Origin: Vibrio sp. RE88
GTDB lineage: Bacteria; Pseudomonadota; Gammaproteobacteria; Enterobacterales; Vibrionaceae
Length of the DNA: 64,000 nt
Direction of reading: 5' to 3'
Assembly: GCF_013113835.1 (NCBI RefSeq)
Contig: NZ_VTYQ01000003.1
Span: 434,001 to 498,000, forward strand
The notes beneath the pieces were generated by a model, which did no database searches, was not told where the DNA came from, and worked only from the letters and a program-made list of their open reading frames with translations. Positions 45,477 to 54,271 of this stretch are shown here, one piece after another. How positions within the stretch are numbered: position 1 is the first letter of the stretch; every line of letters begins with the position of its first letter. Made by a program: the position numbers and the translations under genes.

Positions 45477-45630
45477 AATTAATAAAACTAGATCACATTA
45501 TTGACAGTTTTTTGTACAGAAAGTGTCGTTAAGTCATTCAGACCTGCTCATAATCGAGCACAGATTTGTTCAAGCTAGTAGATGGTCACTGAACATATGG
45601 GGATCAGCGCTGTATTAAGAGGGAAGGAAA

Positions 45631-46623
45631 ATGGATCAGGCACTCATGGCACCAAACAAGCAGGTTAGCGTTCGCGAAACCTTTGGCATCGACAGTGATT
45701 TGGAGGTGTTAGCATTTGAAAAAAGAGGAGAATATGTTCCTAAAATAGACCCTAACTATTGCTTTGATCCTGAGGTCACACTGGCGATTTTAGCTGGATT
45801 CACTTCAAACCGACGCACCTTGATCCAAGGCATGCACGGTACGGGCAAGTCTTCGCACATCGAACAAGTCGCAGCGAGACTTAACTGGCCTTGTCTGCGA
45901 ATCAATTTGGATGGCCACCTGAGCCGACTCGACTTAATTGGCAAAGACAGCATAGTGCTCAAAGATGGTTTGCAGGTCACTGAATTTAAAGAAGGCATTC
46001 TTCCTCAGAGCATACAGCAGCCAATTGCATTAGTACTGGATGAATACGATGCTGGCAGGCCAGATGTGATGTTTGTTATCCAGCAATTGCTGGAACAAGA
46101 TGGCAAGTACACGTCTCTCGAACAGAATCGTGTGATCACCCCGCATCCGTTTTTTCGCCTGTTTGCGACATGCAATACTCTTGGTTTGGGTAACTTTTCT
46201 GGACTGTACAGCGGAACTCAAGTCCTCAACCACAGTCAGTTGGACCGCTGGAATATCATTGCAACTCTCAACTATTTGGATGCCCAACATGAAGTCTCAA
46301 TCGTCTTGTCGAAGATCCCCCAGCTCAACACGGAAAACGGACGCCAACTGGTCAATAAGATGATTGCCACCGCAGGGCTTACCCGAAATGGCTTTGCCGC
46401 CGGTGACCTTTCCACCGTGATGTCTCCAAGAACCGTTCTGACTTGGGCGGAAAATATTCAAATTTTCAACAGCGTCGCCACCGCTTTCAGGCTGTCTTTC
46501 GTCAATCGTTGTGAAGATGAAGAGCAAGAACTGGTCGCTGAGTATTACTACCGCTGCTTTGGGGAGGCTCTGCTCTCTGACAACTGCGCGACCACATCTC
46601 AGGAGCCCATCAGCCATGGCTAG
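45631..46623 (+). CDS. CobS-like AAA+ ATPase (MoxR group) in the sulfonate locus
   Basis: The 330-residue AAA+ protein resembles CobS, the ATPase of the aerobic cobaltochelatase. It has Walker A GMHGTGKSS (about 69-77), Walker B ALVLDEYDAGRPD (about 132-144), a sensor in FATCNTLGLGNFSG and an arginine-finger-like 'QLDRWN'. GGAAGG precedes the ATG. Its eight-base overlap with a CobT-like VWA gene reproduces the cobS-cobT arrangement, but CobN and other B12 genes are absent. MoxR-type ATPase/VWA pairs typically help metal or cofactor insertion into an enzyme. A maturation role for a sulfonate-pathway enzyme is inference. Confidence 0.85.
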   Translation: MDQALMAPNKQVSVRETFGIDSDLEVLAFEKRGEYVPKIDPNYCFDPEVTLAILAGFTSNRRTLIQGMHGTGKSSHIEQVAARLNWPCLRINLDGHLSRLDLIGKDSIVLKDGLQVTEFKEGILPQSIQQPIALVLDEYDAGRPDVMFVIQQLLEQDGKYTSLEQNRVITPHPFFRLFATCNTLGLGNFSGLYSGTQVLNHSQLDRWNIIATLNYLDAQHEVSIVLSKIPQLNTENGRQLVNKMIATAGLTRNGFAAGDLSTVMSPRTVLTWAENIQIFNSVATAFRLSFVNRCEDEEQELVAEYYYRCFGEALLSDNCATTSQEPISHG

Positions 46624-48337
46624 TGTTTCCTCTCAGCAGAAAAAGATCCTCGACCTGAGTGTTTCTGTCGCCCGTGCAATCAGTGGCGAAGACACATTAA
46701 GCTACCGAGGTGACCGTCTGTACAAAGGCAATCGCCCGTTTTATTTTCTGTCTGCCCACACCAATGACCTGACTTTCTTGACTCGTCACGAACTGACAAA
46801 AAGTAAACAGGCTACGCAGGGAAAAATGGACTCAGCCGCACTGAGACTGCTTTTGTCCGACTCCCACCTGCACCAAGCACGGCGACCAGAACATGACATT
46901 GAACGGCTGCTTTTCGACTTCTGCGAACAAGTACGGGTAGAGTCATTAATCCCAGAGCATTTCAAAGGTGTTCAACGGAGCACTCGCTTTAACTTCGCTT
47001 ATTGGAGTGAGCAATATCATCAAAATGGTTTTACTGAGTCTCGCCTCGGCATTCTGCTGTTTACCCTGATGCAGGTGATCTATTCAAGATTAACTGGCGT
47101 TGCGGTTGCTGAACCGATTGCCGAGTCGATTGAAGCAACGCGTGCCGGAATCGTGCCGTTAATCGGGCATTCGCTCAAGTCATTAAAACAAAATAGGCAT
47201 CAGCAAGCCGAGTTTTCGACTTACGCTCTGCAGCTTGCCCAGTGTGTTTCCGAACTCATTGAAAGCGAAGAAAAAGAGTCCGAGAACCAAAGCACACCTA
47301 CCGTCGAAGAAGACATCAAAATCCTCGCGCAAATTGCCCTTATCGTCGACGGAGATATAGAAGAGACTGACATTCCAGCCGATGAAACCGGCCAGAGTAA
47401 AGTGTTTGAATTGGCCGATGCTCAGTACCAGGTCTATACACGTGAATTTGATCAAGTTCGCCAAGCGACGTCCCTTGTCCGCCATGCTCTGCTCGATGAA
47501 CTAAGACAGAAACTGACCGATGATATGATGGCGCGTTCAATCAATACCCGGCGTCTGGCGGCGATGTTGGCCAGCAGTGTGCTAATGCCAGAGCAAAATT
47601 GTCATCGGGATCAGTTGGAAGAAGGCATCGTTGACGCCGCCGCCATTACACGGGTGGTGACATCGCCCCATGATCGCCACATTTTCTTTCAAACTGATAT
47701 CGGCGCCTCTTCCAACGTTGCCATTTCCTTCCTGATCGACTGCTCAGGTTCAATGCAAAAACACGCCCATAAGCTCAGCATGTTAATAGATACCTTGCTT
47801 AAATCTGTCGGGCTGGCCGACATCCCATGTGAAATTCTCGGATTTACCACCGGAAACTGGAATGGCGGCAGAGCTTATCGGCAATGGCTGAAGCAAGGGC
47901 AACCCCAACACCCGGGGCGTTTAAATGAAGTGCGCCATATTGTTTTCAAAGACTTTGATACCCACTGGCGCCGTGCAAGACGGGGAATCGCCAGCCTGCG
48001 TAAAGCCGACATTTTCAAAGAAGGGATAGATGGTGAAGCTATCCAGTTTGCATGCCAACGGCTCACTCAACAAGGCGCACAACGTAAGATTCTGATCGTT
48101 TTTTCTGATGGGTGCCCGATGGATACCGCGACCTCAACGGCTAACGATTCGTTTTATCTCGACAACCACCTTAAACAAGTCATCGAGCAAGCAACGCATA
48201 GCGCCCAGATTGACGTCTATGGCGTTGGCATGGGGGTCGATCTCAGCCCTTATTATCAGCGTAACATCATTATTGATCATCAGGAAAACTGCTTGTTTAC
48301 CATCTGTCGTCACCTGTTCACTATGCTAAAACGGTGA
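46616..48337 (+). CDS. CobT-like VWA-domain protein paired with the AAA+ gene
   Basis: The 573-residue protein starts at ATG 46616, overlapping the CobS-like stop, with AGGAG ten bases upstream. The N-terminal half is helical, with an acidic stretch at about 220-280 like the acidic linker in CobT. The C-terminal half has a VWA domain with the metal site DCSGSM, the CobT-type block 'GRLNEVRHIVFKDFD' with THWRRARR, and FSDGCPMD. These closely follow CobT, so the pair is a genuine CobST homologue rather than NorQD. It ends 11 bases from the convergent tauE gene with no terminator between them. Confidence 0.85.
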   Translation: MASVSSQQKKILDLSVSVARAISGEDTLSYRGDRLYKGNRPFYFLSAHTNDLTFLTRHELTKSKQATQGKMDSAALRLLLSDSHLHQARRPEHDIERLLFDFCEQVRVESLIPEHFKGVQRSTRFNFAYWSEQYHQNGFTESRLGILLFTLMQVIYSRLTGVAVAEPIAESIEATRAGIVPLIGHSLKSLKQNRHQQAEFSTYALQLAQCVSELIESEEKESENQSTPTVEEDIKILAQIALIVDGDIEETDIPADETGQSKVFELADAQYQVYTREFDQVRQATSLVRHALLDELRQKLTDDMMARSINTRRLAAMLASSVLMPEQNCHRDQLEEGIVDAAAITRVVTSPHDRHIFFQTDIGASSNVAISFLIDCSGSMQKHAHKLSMLIDTLLKSVGLADIPCEILGFTTGNWNGGRAYRQWLKQGQPQHPGRLNEVRHIVFKDFDTHWRRARRGIASLRKADIFKEGIDGEAIQFACQRLTQQGAQRKILIVFSDGCPMDTATSTANDSFYLDNHLKQVIEQATHSAQIDVYGVGMGVDLSPYYQRNIIIDHQENCLFTICRHLFTMLKR

Positions 48338-48348
48338 ACAGGGCGTTG

Positions 48349-49110
48349 CTAAGCTTGTAGTGAAAGAAGAGAGGCAATGATCAGGTAGCTGCCTATCATC
48401 AACAGTACTGAAAATACCAACTTCCTCAGCTGTTGATTGGACAAAGGGGGTGGGAAACGCCGCGCGATGATGGTCACCCCTGTTACCAAAGGAATAGCTA
48501 CTGCTGATAGCAGCAATATGTTCGATTCTAAGCTGCCATCAAGATAGACGTAAGTGGTACGAGACGCCGAAGTACACGCGAAAACCATCAATAAGGTGCT
48601 GCGCACTAACTCAATGGAAAACGGCTGTTTGTAGAGATGGTAGACAATCGGCGGCCCAGCCATGCCAAACAGACCACCAGCCAGACCAGAGCCAAACCCT
48701 GAGAACAAAAAAGAAGTGGAAGCAGAACGGTTTTCAAGCGTTTTGGGCTTAAACATGAAGTTCAGCCCAGCACCGAGAATCATGATCCCCAGCATCCCTC
48801 GCATGATATTGGTCGCCGACGCGCTCAGTTCATCGAGCAAATACACACCCGCCATGACCCCAGGCACGATACCCACGACCAATGCCAGCATGATTTTCAA
48901 TTCCCCCTTTAGTGGCTTACCAACAAGAGCTACCAGACAGTTAAACAGGGTAACAATGCTGACCACAGCAGCGATAACGGGCAAAGAGACCAAATTCAGA
49001 CTGACCGTCAGGCCAATCACTATGATTCCTAATCCAAAGCCCGTTACCGTTTGAAAGTAAGTACCGATGGCGATGGTCGCGAGTATGGCCAGTAAAGCGG
49101 GTATTTCCAT
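48349..49110 (-). CDS. tauE: TauE/SafE-type sulfite exporter
   Basis: The 253-residue membrane protein has about eight hydrophobic segments in two similar halves with 'GFGLGIIVIG' and 'GSGLAGGLFGMAGPPIVYHLY', the family signature. TauE exports sulfite released by Xsc in Cupriavidus. The start ATG has AGGAG five bases upstream. It directly follows pta by eight bases, so the two form one transcript. It is the second exporter candidate of the locus, alongside TauZ. Confidence 0.88.
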   Translation of the reverse strand: MEIPALLAILATIAIGTYFQTVTGFGLGIIVIGLTVSLNLVSLPVIAAVVSIVTLFNCLVALVGKPLKGELKIMLALVVGIVPGVMAGVYLLDELSASATNIMRGMLGIMILGAGLNFMFKPKTLENRSASTSFLFSGFGSGLAGGLFGMAGPPIVYHLYKQPFSIELVRSTLLMVFACTSASRTTYVYLDGSLESNILLLSAVAIPLVTGVTIIARRFPPPLSNQQLRKLVFSVLLMIGSYLIIASLLSLQA

Positions 49111-49118
49111 TCAATCTC

Positions 49119-50168
49119 CTAATTCACGCTGCTGGTGAGCGCGGGGTCAACCGGGTCCGGTTGCGTGTTATTCTCTTCTTGTGCCTGCACTACTGTCACA
49201 GCAATGACATTCACGATGTCGTCAGCGGTACAGCCGCGAGACAGATCGTTCGCTGGTTGATTCAAACCTTGCAAAAGCGGGCCAATCGCAACTGCCCCAC
49301 CGAGCCTTTCGGCCAACTTATACCCAATATTGCCAGCTTCCAGATTAGGGAAAATCAGCACATTTGATTGCCCTTTGACTTGAGAGTCTGGCAGCTTCTT
49401 AGCGGCAATTTCCGTCACTATAGCCGCATCAAGCTGAACGTCCTGATCGACTGCAATATCTGGGCATCGCTGTTTCACCAATTGCGCGGCATGGCGAACT
49501 TTGTCGACGGATTCGTGCTTGGCACTGCCGTTGGTTGAAAAGGACAACATTGCGACTTTAGGCTCTTCCATCAAAAGGTTGCGCGCACTTTGAGACGCGG
49601 CCACAGCGATAGAGGCCAACTCGCTTTCATTAGGATCGATCACTAAACCACAGTCACTGAAGATCAATCCCCCTTTAAGGTTATGGAACGGCTCACACAG
49701 CATCATCAAGAAAAAACTCGACACCAATTCACTGTCTGGCGCTGGGCCAATGATCTGTAACGCTGCTCTCACCACATCTGAAGTTGTGTACTGCGCTCCG
49801 TTAACCGTGCCATCACTTAAGCCTTCACGAACCATCAGGTTGGCGAAGATCAGCGGGTCTTGTACTTGTTGCAGAGCTTGGTCGTAAGACAACCCTTTGT
49901 CCTTTCTCAATAGGTAGTATCGCTCAGCCAGCACTTCTTTAAGTGGTGAACTGTCAGGAGAGACAATATGCACTCCAGCAAGACTGACCTGATGCAACTT
50001 TGCGGCATCACGAATCGCTTGTTTGTCACCAACTAAAGTGATGTGGGCAATCTTCCTGTCCACTGCCATTCGAGCCGCAGCGAGCACACGCGGGTCTTGC
50101 GCCTCACTCAGTATGATCCGCTTACGATTCTGTTGAGCTTTGTTGATGATCCTTTTTATCGCTTTCAT
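49119..50168 (-). CDS. pta: phosphate acetyltransferase (short form)
   Basis: This enzyme turns acetyl phosphate from Xsc into acetyl-CoA. At 349 residues it is the short PTA_PTB form, without the N-terminal regulatory domain of the long housekeeping Pta. Recognisable segments are 'RIILSEAQDPRVLAAA', 'FSDCGLVIDPNESELASIA' and 'GQSNVLIFPNLEAGNIGYK'. Short Pta enzymes are the form usually linked to xsc in sulfonate degraders. GGAG eight bases before ATG marks the start. The divergent regulator begins about 145 bases away, with an operator-like palindrome between. Confidence 0.93.
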   Translation of the reverse strand: MKAIKRIINKAQQNRKRIILSEAQDPRVLAAARMAVDRKIAHITLVGDKQAIRDAAKLHQVSLAGVHIVSPDSSPLKEVLAERYYLLRKDKGLSYDQALQQVQDPLIFANLMVREGLSDGTVNGAQYTTSDVVRAALQIIGPAPDSELVSSFFLMMLCEPFHNLKGGLIFSDCGLVIDPNESELASIAVAASQSARNLLMEEPKVAMLSFSTNGSAKHESVDKVRHAAQLVKQRCPDIAVDQDVQLDAAIVTEIAAKKLPDSQVKGQSNVLIFPNLEAGNIGYKLAERLGGAVAIGPLLQGLNQPANDLSRGCTADDIVNVIAVTVVQAQEENNTQPDPVDPALTSSVN

Positions 50169-50187
50169 TTAACAAACTCCATTTAGT

Positions 50188-50202
50188 GAGACAAATTGTT
50201 CC
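50188..50202. promoter_or_regulatory. operator-like palindrome between pta and the IclR regulator gene
   Basis: GAGACAAATTGTTCC reads GGAACAATTTGTCTC on the other strand. This matches the two sites between xsc and the cobS-like gene at 11 or more of 15 positions. It is 20 bases before the pta start, a position fit for repression or promoter-proximal control. Confidence 0.55.
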
Positions 50203-50312
50203 ATATATTTATTTAATGTTAATGACGAGACAACAAAAGATCAATTTTTATTCAGAAAATGGATATATTATTATTAGGACTGTACAATCTTAGACTTGGA
50301 TGTATCGCAAGG

Positions 50313-51110
50313 ATGAATAAAAGTATGACAAAAGAAGCACCTCAAATTCAGGGGGATACGCCAACACTCCGACTTTTTGCATTGTTGGAGGTGATCGCTC
50401 AGAAAGACGAGTTCATTTCACTGCAAGGCTTAGTGGAAGAAACCGGACTGCCAAAACCGACGCTACACCGTATGCTTCAGCAGCTCGAATCAGCAGGTAT
50501 CATTCAGAAAGATGGTGATGAAAAGCACTACAGCTCAGGCATTCGCCTAAGAAAGTTGGCCGAGAATTTGTTGCTCAATAGCACCATGCACAGTGCACGC
50601 CGCACCATTCTCGAAAACCTTAGAGCGGAAGTCGGTGAAAGTTGTAACCTGACCGCTCTGTCCAGTGGCGAGATCATCTATCTCGACCGTGCTGAAACCG
50701 AAGCGCCATTGCGTTTCCATCTCCACCCCGGCTCACGAGTCCCTGTGCATTGCTCAGCAACAGGAAAACTGTTCCTTGCTCACATGTCCAAGTCTCAGCG
50801 CCGCCGCTTGATAGAAAGCGTCCCGCTAACCCAATATACGGTCAACACCATCACCAATTTTGATGAGCTGGAGAGAAATATCGGCGATGCAAAAATCCAC
50901 GGGTTTGCCATCGATGACGAAGAGTTTTTACCCGGTTTAGTCTGTATCGCGGTATTGGTTCCGTCACCCAATGGACAATCTAATCTCGGTTTAGCTATTC
51001 AAGCCCCCGTGATTCGAGTCAAACCGGATGAAGCCATCAAGTTTCTCCCTGCCCTGCAAAAAGCCGCCAAAGCGCTGGCAAAAATTGAAGCCGAGAATTG
51101 GAACAGCTAA
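50313..51110 (+). CDS. IclR-family transcriptional regulator, probably of the sulfonate genes
   Basis: The protein has about 265 residues: a winged helix-turn-helix at about 12-75 ('LQGLVEETGLPKPTLHRML' is the recognition region) and an IclR effector domain at about 85-255 ('HLHPGSRVPVHCSATGKLF' is the hallmark). The start is uncertain between the ATGs at 50313 and 50325, both near AAGGA; I use 50313. Known tau regulators are MocR/GntR-like TauR or LysR types, so an IclR regulator is a different solution. Divergent orientation from pta and shared palindromes suggest it controls pta-tauE, xsc-tauZ and the cobST-like pair. Confidence 0.85.
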   Translation: MNKSMTKEAPQIQGDTPTLRLFALLEVIAQKDEFISLQGLVEETGLPKPTLHRMLQQLESAGIIQKDGDEKHYSSGIRLRKLAENLLLNSTMHSARRTILENLRAEVGESCNLTALSSGEIIYLDRAETEAPLRFHLHPGSRVPVHCSATGKLFLAHMSKSQRRRLIESVPLTQYTVNTITNFDELERNIGDAKIHGFAIDDEEFLPGLVCIAVLVPSPNGQSNLGLAIQAPVIRVKPDEAIKFLPALQKAAKALAKIEAENWNS

Positions 51111-51285
51111 CACTGGCCTCCTTGACTCCCTGTTACGCTAAGGCAGTAAACCCTTCTGCCTTAGCGTTTAAAATCACAAACCCAATAATTCCAACCCAAT
51201 TAAATAAATAATTTATATAATTCACCCCTATTTCACTTCTCTCCCCGCACCCTTGGAATTCGAACACTATTTGCGGGAATAAATA

Positions 51286-52263
51286 ATGAAAACAAGTTAT
51301 GCACTGCTGACGCTTACTGCACTCAGCAGCTCAGCTTTTGCCAACATGGAACAAGGGCGCTTTGATCAACAAGGTTTCGGTGGTGAACTGACATTTTTGA
51401 CCGGTTACGGTAAATCTGAGAGTAATCTGAGTACAGAAAACAGCACCAAGACAGGTGATCTCAATACCTCAGGCCAGTCTGACTCACAATTTATTGCGGC
51501 TCCTTTTGGTCAGCTTCGCTATACCTTTGGCGATCAGCAGGTGTTCTTCGGTATGTCCAGAGACGACATCGTCGAAGGGGTTTTTGCCATGGAGTTAGGT
51601 TACGCATTCGAACTGCAAGATCACTCTGCACTTTCTCTGTCTTACTTACCCACAATTGCTGCAGGAGAAGTTTGGGAAGATCCTTATTTAGTCAACACGG
51701 CAAGAAAGGAGACGGACGTCTCAGGCAATGCCTACAGAATTCAGTATGAGAATATTGCCAATTTGGGTATTGATGCGGACTTCGCGTTCTACGATAGGGA
51801 TGTCGACAACGAGCGTTCAGGCAGTCAGTCTTCCGTCAACACAGCGTTACTCAATCGAGATGGTAGCGGTTACCTGGTAGGAATATCTTCGGGTGTCCCC
51901 CTCACTCGTTCTATCTTTTTAATGCCCACTTTACGCTATCATCACTTCGATGCGGATGGCAAAGCCATGGCATATGATAAATACAGCCTCGACCTGACCG
52001 CTATGTACATGTTCGGTAACAGCGCAATATCGTTAAATGGCGGTTACTCCAAGGCAGATTACGACGCCGAAAATCCGCTGTTTAATACTACGCGAGAGGA
52101 TACGGGGTATGAGATCAACCTTGCTTACGAATATCGAGATTTTTTGGGCTGGCAAAATTTCGGTTTTAACATCTTAGCCGGATACAGCAATACTGATTCA
52201 AACATCACATTCTATGATCAGAACAACTACATGATGGGTGTCGGTATCAGTTACCTGTTTTAA
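51286..52263 (+). CDS. DUF2860 outer membrane protein
   Basis: The 325-residue protein has a signal peptide (about 1-19, to AFA). The rest is alternating beta-strand sequence ending in 'GISYLF', the aromatic C-terminus of an outer-membrane barrel. The layout and length fit DUF2860, a Vibrio family of unknown role. GGGA about seven bases before the ATG supports the start. The gene stands alone, 175 bases after the IclR gene. A link to sulfonate uptake is possible but not shown. Confidence 0.78.
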   Translation: MKTSYALLTLTALSSSAFANMEQGRFDQQGFGGELTFLTGYGKSESNLSTENSTKTGDLNTSGQSDSQFIAAPFGQLRYTFGDQQVFFGMSRDDIVEGVFAMELGYAFELQDHSALSLSYLPTIAAGEVWEDPYLVNTARKETDVSGNAYRIQYENIANLGIDADFAFYDRDVDNERSGSQSSVNTALLNRDGSGYLVGISSGVPLTRSIFLMPTLRYHHFDADGKAMAYDKYSLDLTAMYMFGNSAISLNGGYSKADYDAENPLFNTTREDTGYEINLAYEYRDFLGWQNFGFNILAGYSNTDSNITFYDQNNYMMGVGISYLF

Positions 52264-52266
52264 TCC

Positions 52267-52305
52267 ATATTCCCGTGAAACTCCGGCTTCACGGGAATGC
52301 TTTCA
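52267..52305. terminator. terminator between the DUF2860 gene and the histidine kinase gene
   Basis: ATTCCCGTGAA / TTCACGGGAAT (52269-52279 and 52288-52298) is an 11-bp stem with an eight-base loop. The T-run on the plus strand is short (GCTTTC). It separates two convergent genes. Confidence 0.7.
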
Positions 52306-53589
52306 TCATGTATTAGGTAATTGTAAACGGGCAATCACGCCCCCTTCCCTCGGTTGAATATCGAACTGCCAGCCAAGCTTGTCGCAGACTTTCTCTGTCA
52401 ACTCTAAACCGAACCCAAAACTCACATCGTATTCTTCACCCAGAGATTCCAATTCTGAGTTTTCGATGGTGACAGAGTCGCCATCAAACTCAATGTTCAC
52501 CCAACCATTGTGGGTATACTGAAATGCATTTCGGACCAGATTACCCAACACGATCATCAATGGAATCACAGGCAGAGATCTTTCGGCTCGATCGGAAAAA
52601 TGCGTCCGCACCTCCACTGACTCACCTTGGAGCAAATACTCCTGTTCATCGATCACTTGCGTCAGAAGATCGGGTAAAGAAATACGATGTGTTTTCGGCT
52701 GACTCTCACTTTTTCTCGCGAGCCACAGTAGGGTTTCAGTAATCTGCTGCATGTTCCGATTAGCACGCTGAATTCGACTCACTGGCACCTCGGCTTCTTC
52801 GGGTAAAGCAATCTTATCCAAGATGTCTAAATTGGCGCGGACAATCGCAATCGGAGTCCTGAGTTCATGGCTGGCATGAGACAAAAACTTCTTCTCGCGC
52901 TCAACCAAATGGGCGTTGCGGCGCAAAGCATCCTGAAGACAAGCTGCCAAACGATTGTATTCATCAAACTTAAAATCTGGTTTGGTTTCAGAAAATTCGC
53001 TTGAAATAGCTTCAGCCCAATTTACCAATTGCCCGGTTCTCTTTCCCACTTTGTAGTTGTAATACCAGAGCACTAGAATCGTCAGCAGCAGATAACTAGC
53101 GACAATAATCAATATTACGTACAGGCGACCATCAAATAACTGGTTTGCATTCTCTTCAACCAGCTCGTAATCGTAGCGGGCAATGGTATACAAGGGCCTT
53201 CCATCAAACAGCCTCAAGCGGTATATGACTAATATAGGGTCATATTCCTGACCATCGGTAAGGAACTCGCTTGCTTCAATAATAAGGAACTCACCATCTG
53301 ACATCTCGACGTTATCTAATATGTTGGTCCCACGGATATCGACAACAGGTAACGTATCAAGCGAAAAACTCGTCACGTAGGTTGATGGAAGGTCAATGGT
53401 TTGATCTTTCTTGTAGGCAATAGCAAAGGCTTCACTTTCTGTCATCACTCGCAAGCGGGCAGAATCTTCTAAGCCTGATTGAAAGTAAGACATCAGCAGC
53501 TCAGCAAACACTATGATGGTGATAACGGCAATGCCAAAGAAAAATGACGTTAGACGATTTCTTAATGACAGATTGTTAAAGATTTTCAT
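52306..53589 (-). CDS. sensor histidine kinase of the RND efflux operon
   Basis: The 427-residue kinase has two membrane helices (about 12-35 and about 155-178) around a periplasmic sensor of about 120 residues. The H-box is 'FLSHASHELRTPIAIVRA', the N-box 'GNLVRNAFQY', and the G-box region SFGFGLELTEKV. There is a poor or absent separate DxGxG motif, so the ATP lid looks short. AAGG five bases before ATG marks the start, and the gene overlaps the response regulator by 14 bases. The signal is unknown, probably a pump substrate or envelope damage. Confidence 0.9.
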   Translation of the reverse strand: MKIFNNLSLRNRLTSFFFGIAVITIIVFAELLMSYFQSGLEDSARLRVMTESEAFAIAYKKDQTIDLPSTYVTSFSLDTLPVVDIRGTNILDNVEMSDGEFLIIEASEFLTDGQEYDPILVIYRLRLFDGRPLYTIARYDYELVEENANQLFDGRLYVILIIVASYLLLTILVLWYYNYKVGKRTGQLVNWAEAISSEFSETKPDFKFDEYNRLAACLQDALRRNAHLVEREKKFLSHASHELRTPIAIVRANLDILDKIALPEEAEVPVSRIQRANRNMQQITETLLWLARKSESQPKTHRISLPDLLTQVIDEQEYLLQGESVEVRTHFSDRAERSLPVIPLMIVLGNLVRNAFQYTHNGWVNIEFDGDSVTIENSELESLGEEYDVSFGFGLELTEKVCDKLGWQFDIQPREGGVIARLQLPNT

Positions 53590-54271
53590 CGCAACCTTTT
53601 ATCCTAAAGCCTTGTCCGACTACTGTTTCGATCAGCTTATCTGTAAAAGGCTTATCAATTTTCTGTCTCAACTGATACAACTGAACCTTAAGGTTATTGC
53701 TTTCAGGCGTGTCATCTGGCCACAACTTTTCTTCTATTTCGTTGCGGCCAACTATCGCTGGACTGCTGCGCATCAGAAGCTCCAATAGCTGTAAATTGAT
53801 GCGAGTCAGGGGGATGGTTTTTCCGCTACGGGTGACTTTTCTTTCTTCAAGATCAAACACTAAGTCTGCGACCACCAGCTTCTTCGATTGGCTACTTTTG
53901 CGCTTGGCTAAGGCTTTAACTCTCAACGCCAGCTCTTTCATCGCAAAGGGCTTAACCAGATAATCATCGGTCCCCGCATTGAATCCAGCTTCCATGTCTT
54001 CCAGGGTATCTTTAGCCGTCAGCATTAAAATTGGCACATCAACGCTGCTCTGGCGAAGCTTCTGACATACCGTGAGACCATCTATTTTTGGCAACATTAA
54101 GTCCAGTAGAATAACGTCGTAGTTGTTTTCCGCCGCGAGATTGAAACCGCTATGACCATTGTAGGCATGGTCACAGCGGATATTTTCATACTTGAGGTAA
54201 TCCGCCACCGACATCGCAAGCTCTTTGTCATCCTCAACTAAGAGCACATCAACGATCAACTCATTACTCAT
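53576..54271 (-). CDS. OmpR-family response regulator of the RND efflux operon
   Basis: The 231-residue regulator starts at ATG 54271 (GGA eight bases upstream). The receiver domain (about 8-120) has the acidic pair D14-D15, phospho-acceptor D57 (VILLDLMLP) and a conserved lysine in LVKPFAMKEL. The winged-helix DNA-binding domain follows at about 130-228. The gene overlaps the end of the pump gene by eight bases, so pump and regulator are coupled. It probably activates its own operon from a promoter upstream of the outer-membrane factor gene. Confidence 0.93.
   Translation of the reverse strand: MSNELIVDVLLVEDDKELAMSVADYLKYENIRCDHAYNGHSGFNLAAENNYDVILLDLMLPKIDGLTVCQKLRQSSVDVPILMLTAKDTLEDMEAGFNAGTDDYLVKPFAMKELALRVKALAKRKSSQSKKLVVADLVFDLEERKVTRSGKTIPLTRINLQLLELLMRSSPAIVGRNEIEEKLWPDDTPESNNLKVQLYQLRQKIDKPFTDKLIETVVGQGFRIKGCDENL

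Noticed and set aside
46511..46615. N-terminal extension of the CobT-like protein within the CobS-like gene
   Set aside because: The extension is in another frame of a conserved AAA+ gene; the ATG at 46616 has AGGAG upstream and fits the cobS-cobT junction.
45631..48337. Aerobic B12 biosynthesis as the role of the CobST-like pair
   Set aside because: No cobN or other corrin gene is nearby and all neighbours belong to sulfonate metabolism; kept only as an alternative to test.
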